Below, piece after piece: positions 17,674 through 27,199 of a stretch of DNA of 63,516 nt (its first letter is position 1; each line of letters starts with the position of its first letter). Location of the stretch: NCBI GenBank assembly GCA_019119205.1, contig DWXK01000011.1, positions 1 to 63,516 of the forward strand. Reading direction: 5' to 3'. Both the position numbers and the translations under genes were made by a program. The notes beneath the pieces are model-generated. The model was not told where the DNA came from. It saw nothing but the letters and a program-made list of their open reading frames with translations, and did not search any database. The DNA is from Candidatus Mediterraneibacter intestinavium. GTDB lineage: Bacteria > Bacillota > Clostridia > Lachnospirales > Lachnospiraceae.

Positions 17674-17968
17674 CGTTCTTATCTCCTCTCTCAAAGACTT
17701 GTGTCGTCCTGCTGTCTCTGTTCCCCTCAGCCGGTACTTTACTCCACTGTTCCCTATTGTACCATTATTTTCCGGATTCTTCCATGATTTCCACTGTTTT
17801 TTCAAAGAATCCCTAACAGTGGTGTTACAGTCCACATCCCCGGCCAGGCTGACAGATAGCTGCTGTCTCAAAAACATGCCGGAACAGATGCTGCTCTCTT
17901 TGATCGTTTCATCTGTTCCGGAGTATTCTGCTTCCGTAATGGATCCTTCTTTAGTTCCCGCGCTGCCA
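17674..17968. other. Upstream region of proA without a gene
   Basis: 295 bp. An open minus-strand frame fused to proA crosses it, but has no ribosome binding site and no recognisable domain. The only strong structure is the 12-bp perfect hairpin at 17879-17921, assigned as terminator of the feoA-like gene. I looked for a T-box leader (GGTGG-ACCGCG) and did not find one. Confidence 0.6.
17879..17921 (-). terminator. Hairpin terminator after the FeoA-like gene
   Basis: ccggaacagatg (17879-17890) pairs perfectly with catctgttccgg (17910-17921). On the minus strand the stem is followed by catgttttt, a usable T-run. Confidence 0.65.
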
Positions 17969-18181
17969 TTATACTTTGATCCGCTCCGCGATCTCGTCTC
18001 CGAGCACAAATCTTTTGTCCCGGATCCCGATGATGACGCTGTCGCGGCAGCGCCCGATCAGACGGATGGTCCCGCCTTCTTCTACATGCTGGCTGTGCAG
18101 GAATTCGACGACTTCCGGCACGCCGAACATCCATTTGATCGTGTAGGTCTCACCCGGTCTTGCCTGAGATAATGCCTGCAT
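17969..18181 (-). CDS. FeoA-domain small protein
   Basis: 70 aa, starting at 18181 right behind AAGGAGGGA. SH3-like FeoA domain: [18 protein letters not shown] at the start, [12 protein letters not shown] in the middle and [19 protein letters not shown] at the end, the last resembling the VALRRSLAQKI/EAEKI pattern of FeoA. FeoA helps ferrous iron uptake by FeoB, but no feoB is near. Stand-alone FeoA proteins are common in Clostridia; the role here is open. Confidence 0.8.
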   Translation of the reverse strand: MQALSQARPGETYTIKWMFGVPEVVEFLHSQHVEEGGTIRLIGRCRDSVIIGIRDKRFVLGDEIAERIKV

Positions 18182-18323
18182 GGTATCCCTCCTTTTTTCC
18201 ATTTTAGGAAACACATGCAGGGTTAGTCAATCGCAATCTTCGTTGCACTGAAGCGACGGAAGTAAGACGCCACTTCTGCCGTTAGAGGCGGGCAGAACGC
18301 GGTGCAGGAAGAACAGGAGAACA

Positions 18324-18863
18324 TCATCCCAGTTCCTTCATCCAGATATCCCGCAGATAACCTCCGTACTTCTCTTTTGTCATCACATGCCGATATCCCT
18401 GCCGCCTCACATTCTCCCTGCTGAACCGGTTTTCGGGATGGACCGTACACATCAGATACCGGTACCCCATCCTTATCAGGTCACGTTCCGCCTCCTGCAT
18501 CATCCGATACTGAAGGCCCATTCCCCGAAACTCGGGCAGCACTGCAGCAGTATCCATCAAAGCGACCTGCCCCAGTTCGGTTTCCTTCATGCCGATATCA
18601 TACCCCAGATTCTCCGGCTCCATACCCGGAAGCACCGCAAAGAACATTCCCGCCGCTTTTCCCGAGTCCATATCTGACGCGAGATAGAGAAGCCCCCGGT
18701 CTGCCGACATCCATCGCTGAAATTCTTCATAGCTCTCTGCCACAAACCACTCCTTCTGCACCATCCGGCTCTCCACCGCCCGGACGATCTCTGCCGCTTC
18801 CCGGAGCCGTTCTGCGGACACTCTCCTGATCTGCACATCCTCTGTTCTTTTTCCGACCTTCAT
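18324..18863 (-). CDS. GNAT-family acetyltransferase
   Basis: 179 aa, starting at 18863 (GGAGGAAGG upstream). The acetyl-CoA loop is VLPEFRGMGLQYRMMQEAE (about 115-133), preceded by VALMDTAAVLPEF; the C-terminal half holds the MCTVHPENRFSRENVRRQGY motif typical of GNATs that act on small molecules or proteins. It begins 31 nt after the fluoride channel gene, so is probably cotranscribed. The substrate is unknown. Confidence 0.85.
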   Translation of the reverse strand: MKVGKRTEDVQIRRVSAERLREAAEIVRAVESRMVQKEWFVAESYEEFQRWMSADRGLLYLASDMDSGKAAGMFFAVLPGMEPENLGYDIGMKETELGQVALMDTAAVLPEFRGMGLQYRMMQEAERDLIRMGYRYLMCTVHPENRFSRENVRRQGYRHVMTKEKYGGYLRDIWMKELG

Positions 18864-18894
18864 TCCTTCCTCCGTCTCTATGGAATATCTGTGC

Positions 18895-19257
18895 TCATAT
18901 CCTTTCGGCGGCATACATCCCCAGCATCACTCCCGCCAGGCACAGGACCACACTGAGCGCCATATACAGAAATGCCGGGATGTATTCTGCCTTTTCCAAA
19001 AGCCCGTAAGCTTCAAGAGAAAAAGTAGAAAATGTAGTAAATCCGCCGCACACTCCGATCTTCAGGAAAAGCACCATGTCTGCCGGCACATCCCGTTTTG
19101 CCGCAGTTCCGGCAATGTACCCGATCGCCAGTGCTCCCAGCACATTCGTGACCAGAGTGAGCAACGGGAAATTCCCCTTATACGGGATCAGACTGATCCC
19201 GTAACGGAGCATGGCACCCAAAGCACCGCCTGCCCCCACGCAGAGAAAACCTGTCAT
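18895..19257 (-). CDS. crcB: Fluoride channel (CrcB/Fluc)
   Basis: 120 aa, four membrane helices. Dual-topology channels of this family expel fluoride. Marks are GAGGALGAMLRYGIS near the N-terminus, TLVTNVLGA (pore asparagine) and VGVCGGFTTFSTFS-like KIGVCGGFTTFSTFS (phenylalanine box and central sodium site). Many Fluc genes come in pairs; only one is here, so a homodimer is expected. No fluoride riboswitch was seen upstream; the gene lies 6 nt after the nitroreductase gene. Confidence 0.92.
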   Translation of the reverse strand: MTGFLCVGAGGALGAMLRYGISLIPYKGNFPLLTLVTNVLGALAIGYIAGTAAKRDVPADMVLFLKIGVCGGFTTFSTFSLEAYGLLEKAEYIPAFLYMALSVVLCLAGVMLGMYAAERI

Positions 19258-19263
19258 CTTCTC

Positions 19264-19794
19264 TTACCTCACATATACGATATAATCTTCTTTTCTCGGT
19301 TTTGCAGCCGGCGCGTCTCCATCCGGATATCCGAGGATGCAGTGTCCCACTCCGACATAGTCGCCTTCGATCCCCCATTTTTTAAGGAGTTCTTTTCCCT
19401 CCGGCGAATCAAAGACCTCGCGTGCCCTGTGGATCCAGCAGGATCCCACACCGACCGCATACGCCGCGTTCATCAAATTTCCCATGACAAGGCTGCCGTC
19501 CTCCACACAGGTCGGACGCTCTTTCGACGCAAGGACGACCAGCACAGTCGGAGCGCCGTAGAACGGGTCCATGCCTTCTGAGGCTCCCGGGAAATACTTC
19601 GCGTTCAGACGGGACAGCAGATCCCGCGTCTCCTTATCCTGTACCGCAACGATCTTCGGGGACTGTTTTCCCATCCCTGTGGGAGCGTAGGTCCCCGCCT
19701 CGAGGATCTTCTGCAGTTCCTCCTCTTTGATCTGCTCCGGTCTGTAAGAACGGATGCTTCTCCTGTTTTTCAGGTCATTCAATGTTGCTTCCAT
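19264..19794 (-). CDS. Nitroreductase-family FMN oxidoreductase
   Basis: 176 aa. The FMN-binding RRSIRSYRPEQI opening, TYAPTGMGKQSPKIVAV, and the C-terminal GVGHCILGYPDG followed by PRKEDYIVYV are typical of the family. These flavoproteins reduce nitro groups, quinones or flavins with NAD(P)H. Upstream of crcB in the same direction with a 6-bp gap. The substrate cannot be assigned. Confidence 0.9.
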   Translation of the reverse strand: MEATLNDLKNRRSIRSYRPEQIKEEELQKILEAGTYAPTGMGKQSPKIVAVQDKETRDLLSRLNAKYFPGASEGMDPFYGAPTVLVVLASKERPTCVEDGSLVMGNLMNAAYAVGVGSCWIHRAREVFDSPEGKELLKKWGIEGDYVGVGHCILGYPDGDAPAAKPRKEDYIVYVR

Positions 19795-19826
19795 ATAAAA
19801 AACTCCTCCTTCTTATTATTCGCCAT

Positions 19827-20123
19827 TCAGACGCCGCTCTGCTCCAGACTTGCAAAAAACATTTCGTACAGGTCGTCTTCTCCCTCAAGCACCGGGGAGT
19901 TTTCTCCACCGCCATTGGTGCTGCGTTTCATCGTGGCATAAAACTCATCGCCTGCCTGCACGATATCCATGGGATAGATCTCGTATCCCAGTTCTCTGCA
20001 CACTCTGCAGAACTCGCCCAGGTAATCCTCACTGTCTCTTGTCTCCAGAAACCGTTTTTTCAGGCTGTCGTCACCAAGAGCCCTGTTCTGGAGTTCATCC
20101 ATTATCTCAACCGTATTTTTCAC
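19827..20123 (-). CDS. Nif11-like small acidic protein with GGGENSP motif
   Basis: 98 aa from a GTG at 20123 chosen because GGAGGAG lies 6 nt upstream; a TTG at 20156 would give 109 aa. The N-terminal 60 residues look like the Nif11 leader fold: helix (VEIMDELQNRALGDDSLKKRF), then LGEFCRVCRELGYEIYPMDI, the Gly-Tyr/Phe turn of that family. After it comes STNGGGENSPVLEGEDDLYEMFF, a glycine triplet and an acidic tail without cysteines. Nif11 domains serve as leaders of modified peptides, but no modifying enzyme is adjacent, so it may be a free-standing member. Uncertain. Confidence 0.5.
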   Translation of the reverse strand: MKNTVEIMDELQNRALGDDSLKKRFLETRDSEDYLGEFCRVCRELGYEIYPMDIVQAGDEFYATMKRSTNGGGENSPVLEGEDDLYEMFFASLEQSGV

Positions 20124-20215
20124 CTTTATCTCCTCCAGTCCCGTTTCATTTTCCAATTGTGAAGGCTGTCTGCTCCCAGATCACTCATGTTCGTTCTGGC
20201 ATGTCTGGCAAAATA

Positions 20216-21397
20216 TCATCCACGTGCGTTCTTATAGATCTGATAGATATCATCCACATCCAATCTCTTCACACATCCGATGGTACGCTTTCTGAAATGG
20301 CTGCATTTCTCCGCAAGTTCCCGGAACTGTTCTTCCGTAGGCTCCACACCAAGTTCCCGCAGATTGACAGGCATATCGATGGAGCGGTAGAACTCCTCCA
20401 TCGCCTCGATCCCTCTCAGGGCGGTCTCCATATCGTCCTCTGCCCATTCTGCGCCCATGACGTTTACAGCAAACTGAGCAAAACGCTCCGGTCTCGCATC
20501 CGCCACATATCTCGCCCAGCTTCCCCACACAGCCGCAAGTCCCGCGCCGTGGGCAACGTCGAACATACCGCCCAGTTCATGCTCCAGCTGGTGGCTCGCC
20601 CAGTCTCCGCCGTCCGTCCCGCATCCTGTCAGTCCATTATGTGAGAGGCTTCCCGCCCACATCACTTCCGCCCGGGCATTATAGTTGTCCGGCTCGTCCA
20701 TGAGGATCTTTGCGTTCTTCATCACCGTGCGGATCAGATGCTCACTGATCCCATCTGTCAGTTCCATGTTTTCAGCCTGGTTAAAGTACCTCTCCATCGT
20801 ATGCATCATGATGTCCGTACATCCGCTTGCCGTCTGATACTTCGGGAGTGTCATGGTAAGTTCCGGGTTCATGACAGCAAATCTCACCCGGCACAGGTCG
20901 CTGTTGCATCCCCGTTTCAGCCACCCCTCTTCCTTTGTGATCACGGAGGAATCACTCATCTCGGAGCCCGCCGCAGCGATCGTCAGGACAACACCGATGG
21001 GAAGGCATGCCTGAGGCTGCCGTTTTTTCTCATAGAGATCCCACACATCCCCCTCATCAGCCACGCCGTAACCGATCGCCTTCGCGGAGTCGATCACACT
21101 GCCGCCGCCAACTGCGAGGATAAAGTCCACGCCTTCTTCCTTACAGAGCCGTATCCCTTCATACACAAGAGACAGCCTGGGATTTGGCACCACACCTCCC
21201 AGGGAAATGTAATCAATCCCCGCCTGGTCGAGAGAGCCGTAGATGCGATCTAACAGCCCGCTCCTCTTTACGCTCCCGCTCCCGTAATGGACCAGGACTT
21301 TCCTGCATCCCTGCTGTCTCACAAGTTCTCCTGTCTGCTCCTCTGTCCCTTTTCCGAATACTACCTTCGTCGGGGTATAATAATTAAAATTCTCCAT
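20216..21397 (-). CDS. Iron-containing alcohol dehydrogenase (BdhA/YqhD type)
   Basis: 393 aa. Group III dehydrogenase. N-terminal nucleotide-binding part with TKVVFGKGTEEQTGEL and LAVGGGSVIDSAKAIGYG (about 93-110); C-terminal metal part with CTDIMMHTMERYF and the ligands in SHQLEHELGGMFDVAHGAGLA. NAD(P)H-linked reduction of aldehydes, for example butyraldehyde or other fermentation or detoxification substrates. Start behind AGGAGGAA. Complete and well conserved. Confidence 0.93.
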   Translation of the reverse strand: MENFNYYTPTKVVFGKGTEEQTGELVRQQGCRKVLVHYGSGSVKRSGLLDRIYGSLDQAGIDYISLGGVVPNPRLSLVYEGIRLCKEEGVDFILAVGGGSVIDSAKAIGYGVADEGDVWDLYEKKRQPQACLPIGVVLTIAAAGSEMSDSSVITKEEGWLKRGCNSDLCRVRFAVMNPELTMTLPKYQTASGCTDIMMHTMERYFNQAENMELTDGISEHLIRTVMKNAKILMDEPDNYNARAEVMWAGSLSHNGLTGCGTDGGDWASHQLEHELGGMFDVAHGAGLAAVWGSWARYVADARPERFAQFAVNVMGAEWAEDDMETALRGIEAMEEFYRSIDMPVNLRELGVEPTEEQFRELAEKCSHFRKRTIGCVKRLDVDDIYQIYKNARG

Positions 21398-21423
21398 CTT
21401 TATATTTCCTCCTGTTTTCTATA

Positions 21424-21948
21424 TCATATAACCTCGATCTGACACGGCCCCATCGCTTCCAGCGCCCGGGCATGGCTCTCCGGTGTCACGCCTGCGCAGC
21501 AGGACGCCATGACCCTGACCGGGACCTCCGGCAGGTATGCTTTCAGAAGGAGCGCGTTTGAGATCACACAGATGTCAGTGCAGACGCCGACCAGCAGGAT
21601 CTCCTCCACCTTCTCTTCCCTGTCCAGTTTCCTCATGTGCTCTCCCAGTTCCACACTGCCAAACGTCGGCTTGTCGATCAGATCCGCATGTTTTTCATCC
21701 AGTGCCCTCTGCACATCCGGGTTGATCTTCCATCCCTCCGTCCCTTTTACACAATGGATCACAGGCAGATGCCGCCCCTCCTGCGTATCCATATAGTCTG
21801 CCGCATGGGTATCCCGCGTCGCCACGACCTGCCCCTCAAAACCTTCTATCGCTTTCACCACATCCGGGACGATGGCGCACGCCTCCTTTGACCCCAGGGC
21901 GCCGTCCACAAAATCATTCTGCATGTCGACCACTACTAAAACTTTCAT
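21424..21948 (-). CDS. Isochorismatase-family cysteine hydrolase (nicotinamidase-like)
   Basis: 174 aa, ATG at 21948 overlapping the glycosylase stop (ATGA). The triad is D8 in VVDMQNDF, the lysine in HCVKGTEGW and the cysteine in VGVCTDICV; the metal site could be formed by DTHAADY. Nicotinamidases usually show these motifs, and NAD salvage is the likely job, but other amidases share them. It ends 26 nt before the alcohol dehydrogenase gene. Confidence 0.85.
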   Translation of the reverse strand: MKVLVVVDMQNDFVDGALGSKEACAIVPDVVKAIEGFEGQVVATRDTHAADYMDTQEGRHLPVIHCVKGTEGWKINPDVQRALDEKHADLIDKPTFGSVELGEHMRKLDREEKVEEILLVGVCTDICVISNALLLKAYLPEVPVRVMASCCAGVTPESHARALEAMGPCQIEVI

Positions 21949-22763
21949 CCGTCCGCTTCTCCTTTCAGATCGTAATAAAATATGTACTGCTGCATCACTC
22001 CCGCGCATCCTGTATACCGTTCAAACGGGAATGCCCCTCCATATTGGGAGTCTACCACTTTCTTTATATGGGTGTCCACCGGGAAGGCATCCAGATGGTG
22101 CAGGGCAAACAGACAGATACAGTCCGCCACCTTGCCTCCCACTCCCGGCAGTTTCATCAGTTCCGTTCTCGCCTCCGGATATCCCATCCGGGACAGCCCC
22201 GGAAGATCCACCTGCCCAGAAGCTGCCATCTGTGCTGTCCCGCAGATGTATCTGCTGCGGTACCCAAGCTTCATCCCCCGGAGTTCCTCCTCCGTCGCAC
22301 CGGCAAGGCTGTCCGCGTCAGGAAACGCATGATACACTTTCCCTTCCGGTGTCTCCCTCTTTTCTCCGTACCGCTCGCTCAGCGCGCTGATCATCCTTTT
22401 GATCCGCGGGATATTGCTCTGCTGCGACAGGATGAACGTGATGACCATCTCCCATACATCCTGACGCAGGATGCGGATCCCACTCCCGAATTCCGCCGCC
22501 TTTTTCAGGTATTCATCCTTCGGATCGATCCGCGAGAGATATTCTCCGTAATCCGTCCCCAGATCAAAATACTGCTTCCAGAATGCCTCATATTCTTCTT
22601 CCCCGCAGTGAAAGATCGTCCGCTCCGCCTGAACTTCCATTTTAAGATACTTATCCCGAGCCGTCACTTCATATATCCCTTTTCCTGTCTCATCCAGACG
22701 GAAACACTGTCCGGACCGGCAGATCTGAGGGATGGAAAAATGTTTATTGTCAACTGTTATCAT
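21945..22763 (-). CDS. 8-oxoguanine DNA glycosylase (OGG1-type)
   Basis: 272 aa. HhH-GPD enzyme that removes 8-oxoguanine and nicks DNA. N-terminal TBP-like domain (1-110), then the helix-hairpin-helix LMKLPGVGGKVADCI with catalytic K211 and D230 in FPVDTHIKKVV. LGYRSRYICGTAQ is the base-recognition part typical of Clostridial OGG proteins. Coupled to the cysteine hydrolase gene. The start follows caggag. Confidence 0.92.
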   Translation of the reverse strand: MITVDNKHFSIPQICRSGQCFRLDETGKGIYEVTARDKYLKMEVQAERTIFHCGEEEYEAFWKQYFDLGTDYGEYLSRIDPKDEYLKKAAEFGSGIRILRQDVWEMVITFILSQQSNIPRIKRMISALSERYGEKRETPEGKVYHAFPDADSLAGATEEELRGMKLGYRSRYICGTAQMAASGQVDLPGLSRMGYPEARTELMKLPGVGGKVADCICLFALHHLDAFPVDTHIKKVVDSQYGGAFPFERYTGCAGVMQQYIFYYDLKGEADG

Positions 22764-22827
22764 ATTGTACTCCTGTGCACCGCAGATCGGCTGCGTCCAT
22801 TATAGCATCGATCGGTCCTTTAGAAAA

Positions 22828-22937
22828 GTCATATCTGATCGCAGGAATCGAGCTGATCTCCGGAGAGCATATCCCGATCAGCCAGCCAAAGCGGAAAGAA
22901 TTTATGGAGAAACTTACAGAGTATTGGGGGATTTCTT
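22828..22937 (+). pseudogene. Remnant of LytTR response regulator (C-terminal tail)
   Basis: About 37 codons read ELISGEHIPISQPKRKEF and then MEKLTEYWG, which is how LytTR DNA-binding domains end; the intact regulator at 46559-47260 ends with GGEELPVSRACRQQL in the same place. No receiver domain or start lies upstream. It directly precedes the truncated kinase, the usual order of such pairs. Confidence 0.7.
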
Positions 22938-23905
22938 ATGACAGCGTTTTTGGGCCTGCTCGATTTTATCTTCGCCTGGGGATATACCTTTGTCTTTTTC
23001 TGGATCATTCGGACATTTATCCCTCTGCGGACAAATCTTCTTTTGAAGGTCATAGCCTTCTTTGTCTGCGGTTATCTGGCCGATTCGATCATCTACGCCA
23101 ACGACGCGGGCAGTCTCCTTGGCACTATGGTCGGATTTTTCGCCTTCGTCCTCATTTTTTACCGGGGGACGTTTATGGAAAAGCTGTCGGTCCTTCTGGT
23201 CTTCTATCCCGCCCTCATCGCCATCAACTACCTGATGCTGGATATCGGCGGCAGGATCTTTAAGGCGATGACACACGCCACCTACGAGGAAACACTTGTC
23301 TCGCCTGAACTTACGCTGATCAGCACCGCGATCCATACATTCTCCCTGTTCCTCCGCCTGCTGTTCTGGGTCGGAGCCTGGCTGGTCCTGAGGAGATTCC
23401 TCTCCAAGATCTCCTCTCACCTTACTCTCCGGATGTGGCTGATCGTGGACATGCTGGTCCTTGCATCCTTTGTGGCGATCTTTACGATCCTCTACTTCAT
23501 GCCTGAGGACACTCTGATCTCCTACCCGATCTGCGGCGCGTCCATCTTCTCAAGTTTCGGGTGCATGTATCTTGCCTCCTATATCTGTGACTCCATGCAG
23601 ACCGCTTACCGGGCGCAGGAACTCCAGATGCAGAAGGATTATTACAAAGACCGCATCCGGGATGAGGAGCGGGTGCGCCGGATCTATCATGACATGAAGA
23701 ACCATCTGCGGATCCTGGAGAACCAGCCGGGAACAGACGAGACACGCCGGACAGCCTTCCTGACGAGGGCACCTCAAAAAGCGACCGCTTCCTGCACGGT
23801 TTCGGCATCCCCAATATCAGAAAGGCGGCCGAAAAATATGACGGTCAATGCAGTATCAGCGCGAAGGACGGGGTATTCCGTCTCAAAGTCATGATCCCGG
23901 TCTGA
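22938..23905 (+). pseudogene. Remnant of AgrC-like GHKL sensor kinase with internal deletion and frameshift
   Basis: The first 260 codons encode six membrane helices and the dimerisation segment RRIYHDMKNHLRIL with H251, closely parallel to the intact kinase at 47292-48566 (RRIRHDMNNHLSVL). After ENQPGTDE the reading frame changes; the other frame gives SDRFLHGFGIPNIRKAAEKY and ends at 23905, the last part of the HATPase domain (G2 box HGFGI). About 110 residues with the N and G1 boxes are missing, and the hexamer gacgag flanks the junction. The kinase cannot be catalytic. A 318-aa product could be made in the first frame. Confidence 0.85.
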
Positions 23906-23929
23906 ACCATTTTCTTCTTTATACATTAT

Positions 23930-23960
23930 TAGTAAACCCCGCCCGTTTTTCGGGCGGGGC
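23930..23960 (-). terminator. GC-rich terminator between the kinase relic and the P-loop-like gene
   Basis: ccccgcccg (23937-23945), loop ttttt, cgggcgggg (23951-23959). On the minus strand it is followed by ttt and lies 17 bp after the stop of the gene at 23977. Confidence 0.7.
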
Positions 23961-23976
23961 TCATTGGTCTCCCCGT

Positions 23977-24414
23977 TCATCCTCTGTAACTTTTCAGCCG
24001 GATCTTTGTCTTCACACCGTCTGATGTGACATCCAGTTCATAAAGGTTGGCTCTTGACAAAAGGAGGCTGTCTGTATTTCTCCCCATGATGAGGTACTGG
24101 TTTGTCTTATCAAAAGCAATGTATCTTCTCATTTCATCTGTCAGCAGAATGTCCGCGTGTTCGATGACGATCATCTTCCGCTCTGCCTGACGGATCCTCC
24201 TCCGCACTTCAGCGCTTTCCATTTTTTCCTCGGCGCTGATGCAGAGGATCCTCCCATCTTTTTTCGAGGCTTGTCTGATCATATCAAAGACCAGTTCTTT
24301 GGCATTCCCCGCGCTCTCCACCAGAAAAGTGATATTGTTCCAGAATTCAAGTTCTGCCCTGCAGGAAGCCCGGGTCAGTTCCATTTTCTCCATGATCTCC
24401 GGTTTACTGTACAT
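23977..24414 (-). CDS. Uncharacterised protein resembling a degenerate P-loop ATPase
   Basis: 145 aa, no family recognised. ATG behind GGAGGAAG. The layout resembles an AAA-type core: strand plus loop FLVESAGNAKEL where a Walker A (GxxGxGK[ST]) would be expected, then a hydrophobic strand with acidic end KMIVIEHADILL like Walker B, then QYLIMGRN like sensor 1. The Walker A glycines and lysine are not canonical, so ATP binding is doubtful. It is the last gene behind the CcdA-thioredoxin fusion (19 bp gap). Function unknown. Confidence 0.6.
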   Translation of the reverse strand: MYSKPEIMEKMELTRASCRAELEFWNNITFLVESAGNAKELVFDMIRQASKKDGRILCISAEEKMESAEVRRRIRQAERKMIVIEHADILLTDEMRRYIAFDKTNQYLIMGRNTDSLLLSRANLYELDVTSDGVKTKIRLKSYRG

Positions 24415-24433
24415 TCTCTCTTCCTCCGCATCT

Positions 24434-25807
24434 TCATCCTTCCAGAGTCTGTTCTATGATGCTCCTCATGATCTCTTCCGTCATCTGTCCCGGCACGTAT
24501 CCGAAGATATTTCCATCTTTATCGATCATAAATGTAGTTGGAAATGAAGTGATACCATACCAGGCAAACATCTCCCAGTCTGTATCCATGAGTACCGGAT
24601 AAGTATATCCGTTCTCCTTCATGAACTGAGCGATCTCTTCCTCAGATCCCTCTTGTCCCATGCCGGGTGCCGCTGCTCCCAGGATCACAACTTCCGCGTC
24701 CTCTCCCTGCGCCGCGTATTCTTCATACAGCTTCTGGATGTCCGGCATCTCCGCCCGGCAGGGCGGGCACCAGGTCCCCCAGAAATTAAGGAAGATTACC
24801 TTTCCTTTATAATCCGAAAGACTGTGCGTCTCACCATACTGATCGGTCAGTTCGAACTCATATGCAGCTGTCTTCTCCTGATCATCCGAAGCCTGCTCCT
24901 CATCTGAGCTCTGGCTGCCGGGAGCTGATCCTTCTGTACTGCTGCCTTCCGCCTCAGGATCTTCTGTTCCGGAGTTTTCTGTCCGGGACTCTGCACTGCC
25001 CTCTGTATCTTCCGATGTGTCCCCGCTCTCCCCGGATATCTCTTCCTCCACAGCACTCTCCTGCTCTGTGTTTCCCTGAACTGCAGACAGATATCCCGTG
25101 ATATCGTTCATCTTTCCGGTAAACATGAGCAGACCCATGAGGATCATGAGGACACCGCCGGCTTTCACAGTATACTTCACTACGTTCCTGTGTCTCTGGA
25201 ACAGATCCAGGAGTTTTGCGGTAAAGATCCCCGCCGCCAGAAATGGCAGGATAAATCCCAGCGTATACACCCCGATCAGCAGGAATCCTTTCACACTCGT
25301 CTGCGCGCTCCCTGCCATAAGGAGCACACTTGCAAGCGCCGGTCCCACGCATGGCGTCCAGGCAAAGCTGAAAGCAAAGCCCATGATCAGCGCGGTCAGA
25401 GGAGACATCGTCATCTTTTCAAGCCGGAGAGGAAGCCTGTGTTCTTCCGACAGGACTCTCGACGAGCCGAATACCCCCAGCTGATACAGACCGAAAAGTA
25501 TCACCAGGATTCCTCCGATCCGCGCGAAGAGCATCCTCTGATCCTTAAAAAACGTCCCCGCGGCAGACGCTCCCAGACCGAGTATAAAAAATGCAGCGCT
25601 GATTCCCAGCGCAAAGAACAGGACACGGATAAAAAGCCGGATCCTTCCTGCTCTTCCGCTCCCTGCTGCCGTCTCCGCCCCGATCCCGCCTGAGAGGTAC
25701 CCCAGATAAAGCGGCACCAGAGGAAGTACACAGGGGGAGAAAAAGCTTAACAATCCCTGCAAAAACACCGTCACAGCAGAGATTCCCGTTTCTATCGTAA
25801 AACCCAT
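24434..25807 (-). CDS. CcdA-type membrane protein fused to a TlpA-like thioredoxin
   Basis: 457 aa. Residues 1-235 are a CcdA/DsbD transporter domain with six helices and cysteines in FFSPCVLPLVPLYLGY and FAWTPCVGPAL, which carry electrons across the membrane. A linker of about 80 residues rich in Glu, Ser, Asp and Gly follows. The rest is an extracytoplasmic TlpA/ResA-like thioredoxin with NFWGTWCPPCRAEMPD and the cis-proline in SFPTTFMI. One chain thus combines the transporter and its reductase partner. Probable role: reduction of surface or exported disulfides. No c-type cytochrome genes are nearby. Confidence 0.92.
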   Translation of the reverse strand: MGFTIETGISAVTVFLQGLLSFFSPCVLPLVPLYLGYLSGGIGAETAAGSGRAGRIRLFIRVLFFALGISAAFFILGLGASAAGTFFKDQRMLFARIGGILVILFGLYQLGVFGSSRVLSEEHRLPLRLEKMTMSPLTALIMGFAFSFAWTPCVGPALASVLLMAGSAQTSVKGFLLIGVYTLGFILPFLAAGIFTAKLLDLFQRHRNVVKYTVKAGGVLMILMGLLMFTGKMNDITGYLSAVQGNTEQESAVEEEISGESGDTSEDTEGSAESRTENSGTEDPEAEGSSTEGSAPGSQSSDEEQASDDQEKTAAYEFELTDQYGETHSLSDYKGKVIFLNFWGTWCPPCRAEMPDIQKLYEEYAAQGEDAEVVILGAAAPGMGQEGSEEEIAQFMKENGYTYPVLMDTDWEMFAWYGITSFPTTFMIDKDGNIFGYVPGQMTEEIMRSIIEQTLEG

Positions 25808-25940
25808 GATCCTTATCTCCTGTCAGTTTATTTTTAGTAACTGGTACTCTCTACTATAACAGCTATATGGCATATGGGCAAATCATTTTACGTTCTTTTA
25901 TTTTCCCCGGTCATGGGCGCGCTTTTATGATGGCATATCT

Positions 25941-27152
<1,212 letters not shown>

Positions 27153-27199
27153 TCAGCCTTTTCGGTTTTTGCACAAAATATTTTGGAAGGAGAAATGTT

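Noticed and set aside
17674-17968. T-box or other riboswitch in front of proA
   Set aside because: No T-box sequence (GGTGG-ACC) or stem I features found; only a simple terminator hairpin.
19795-19826. Fluoride riboswitch for the crcB operon
   Set aside because: The gap is only 32 bp and shows no fluoride riboswitch features.
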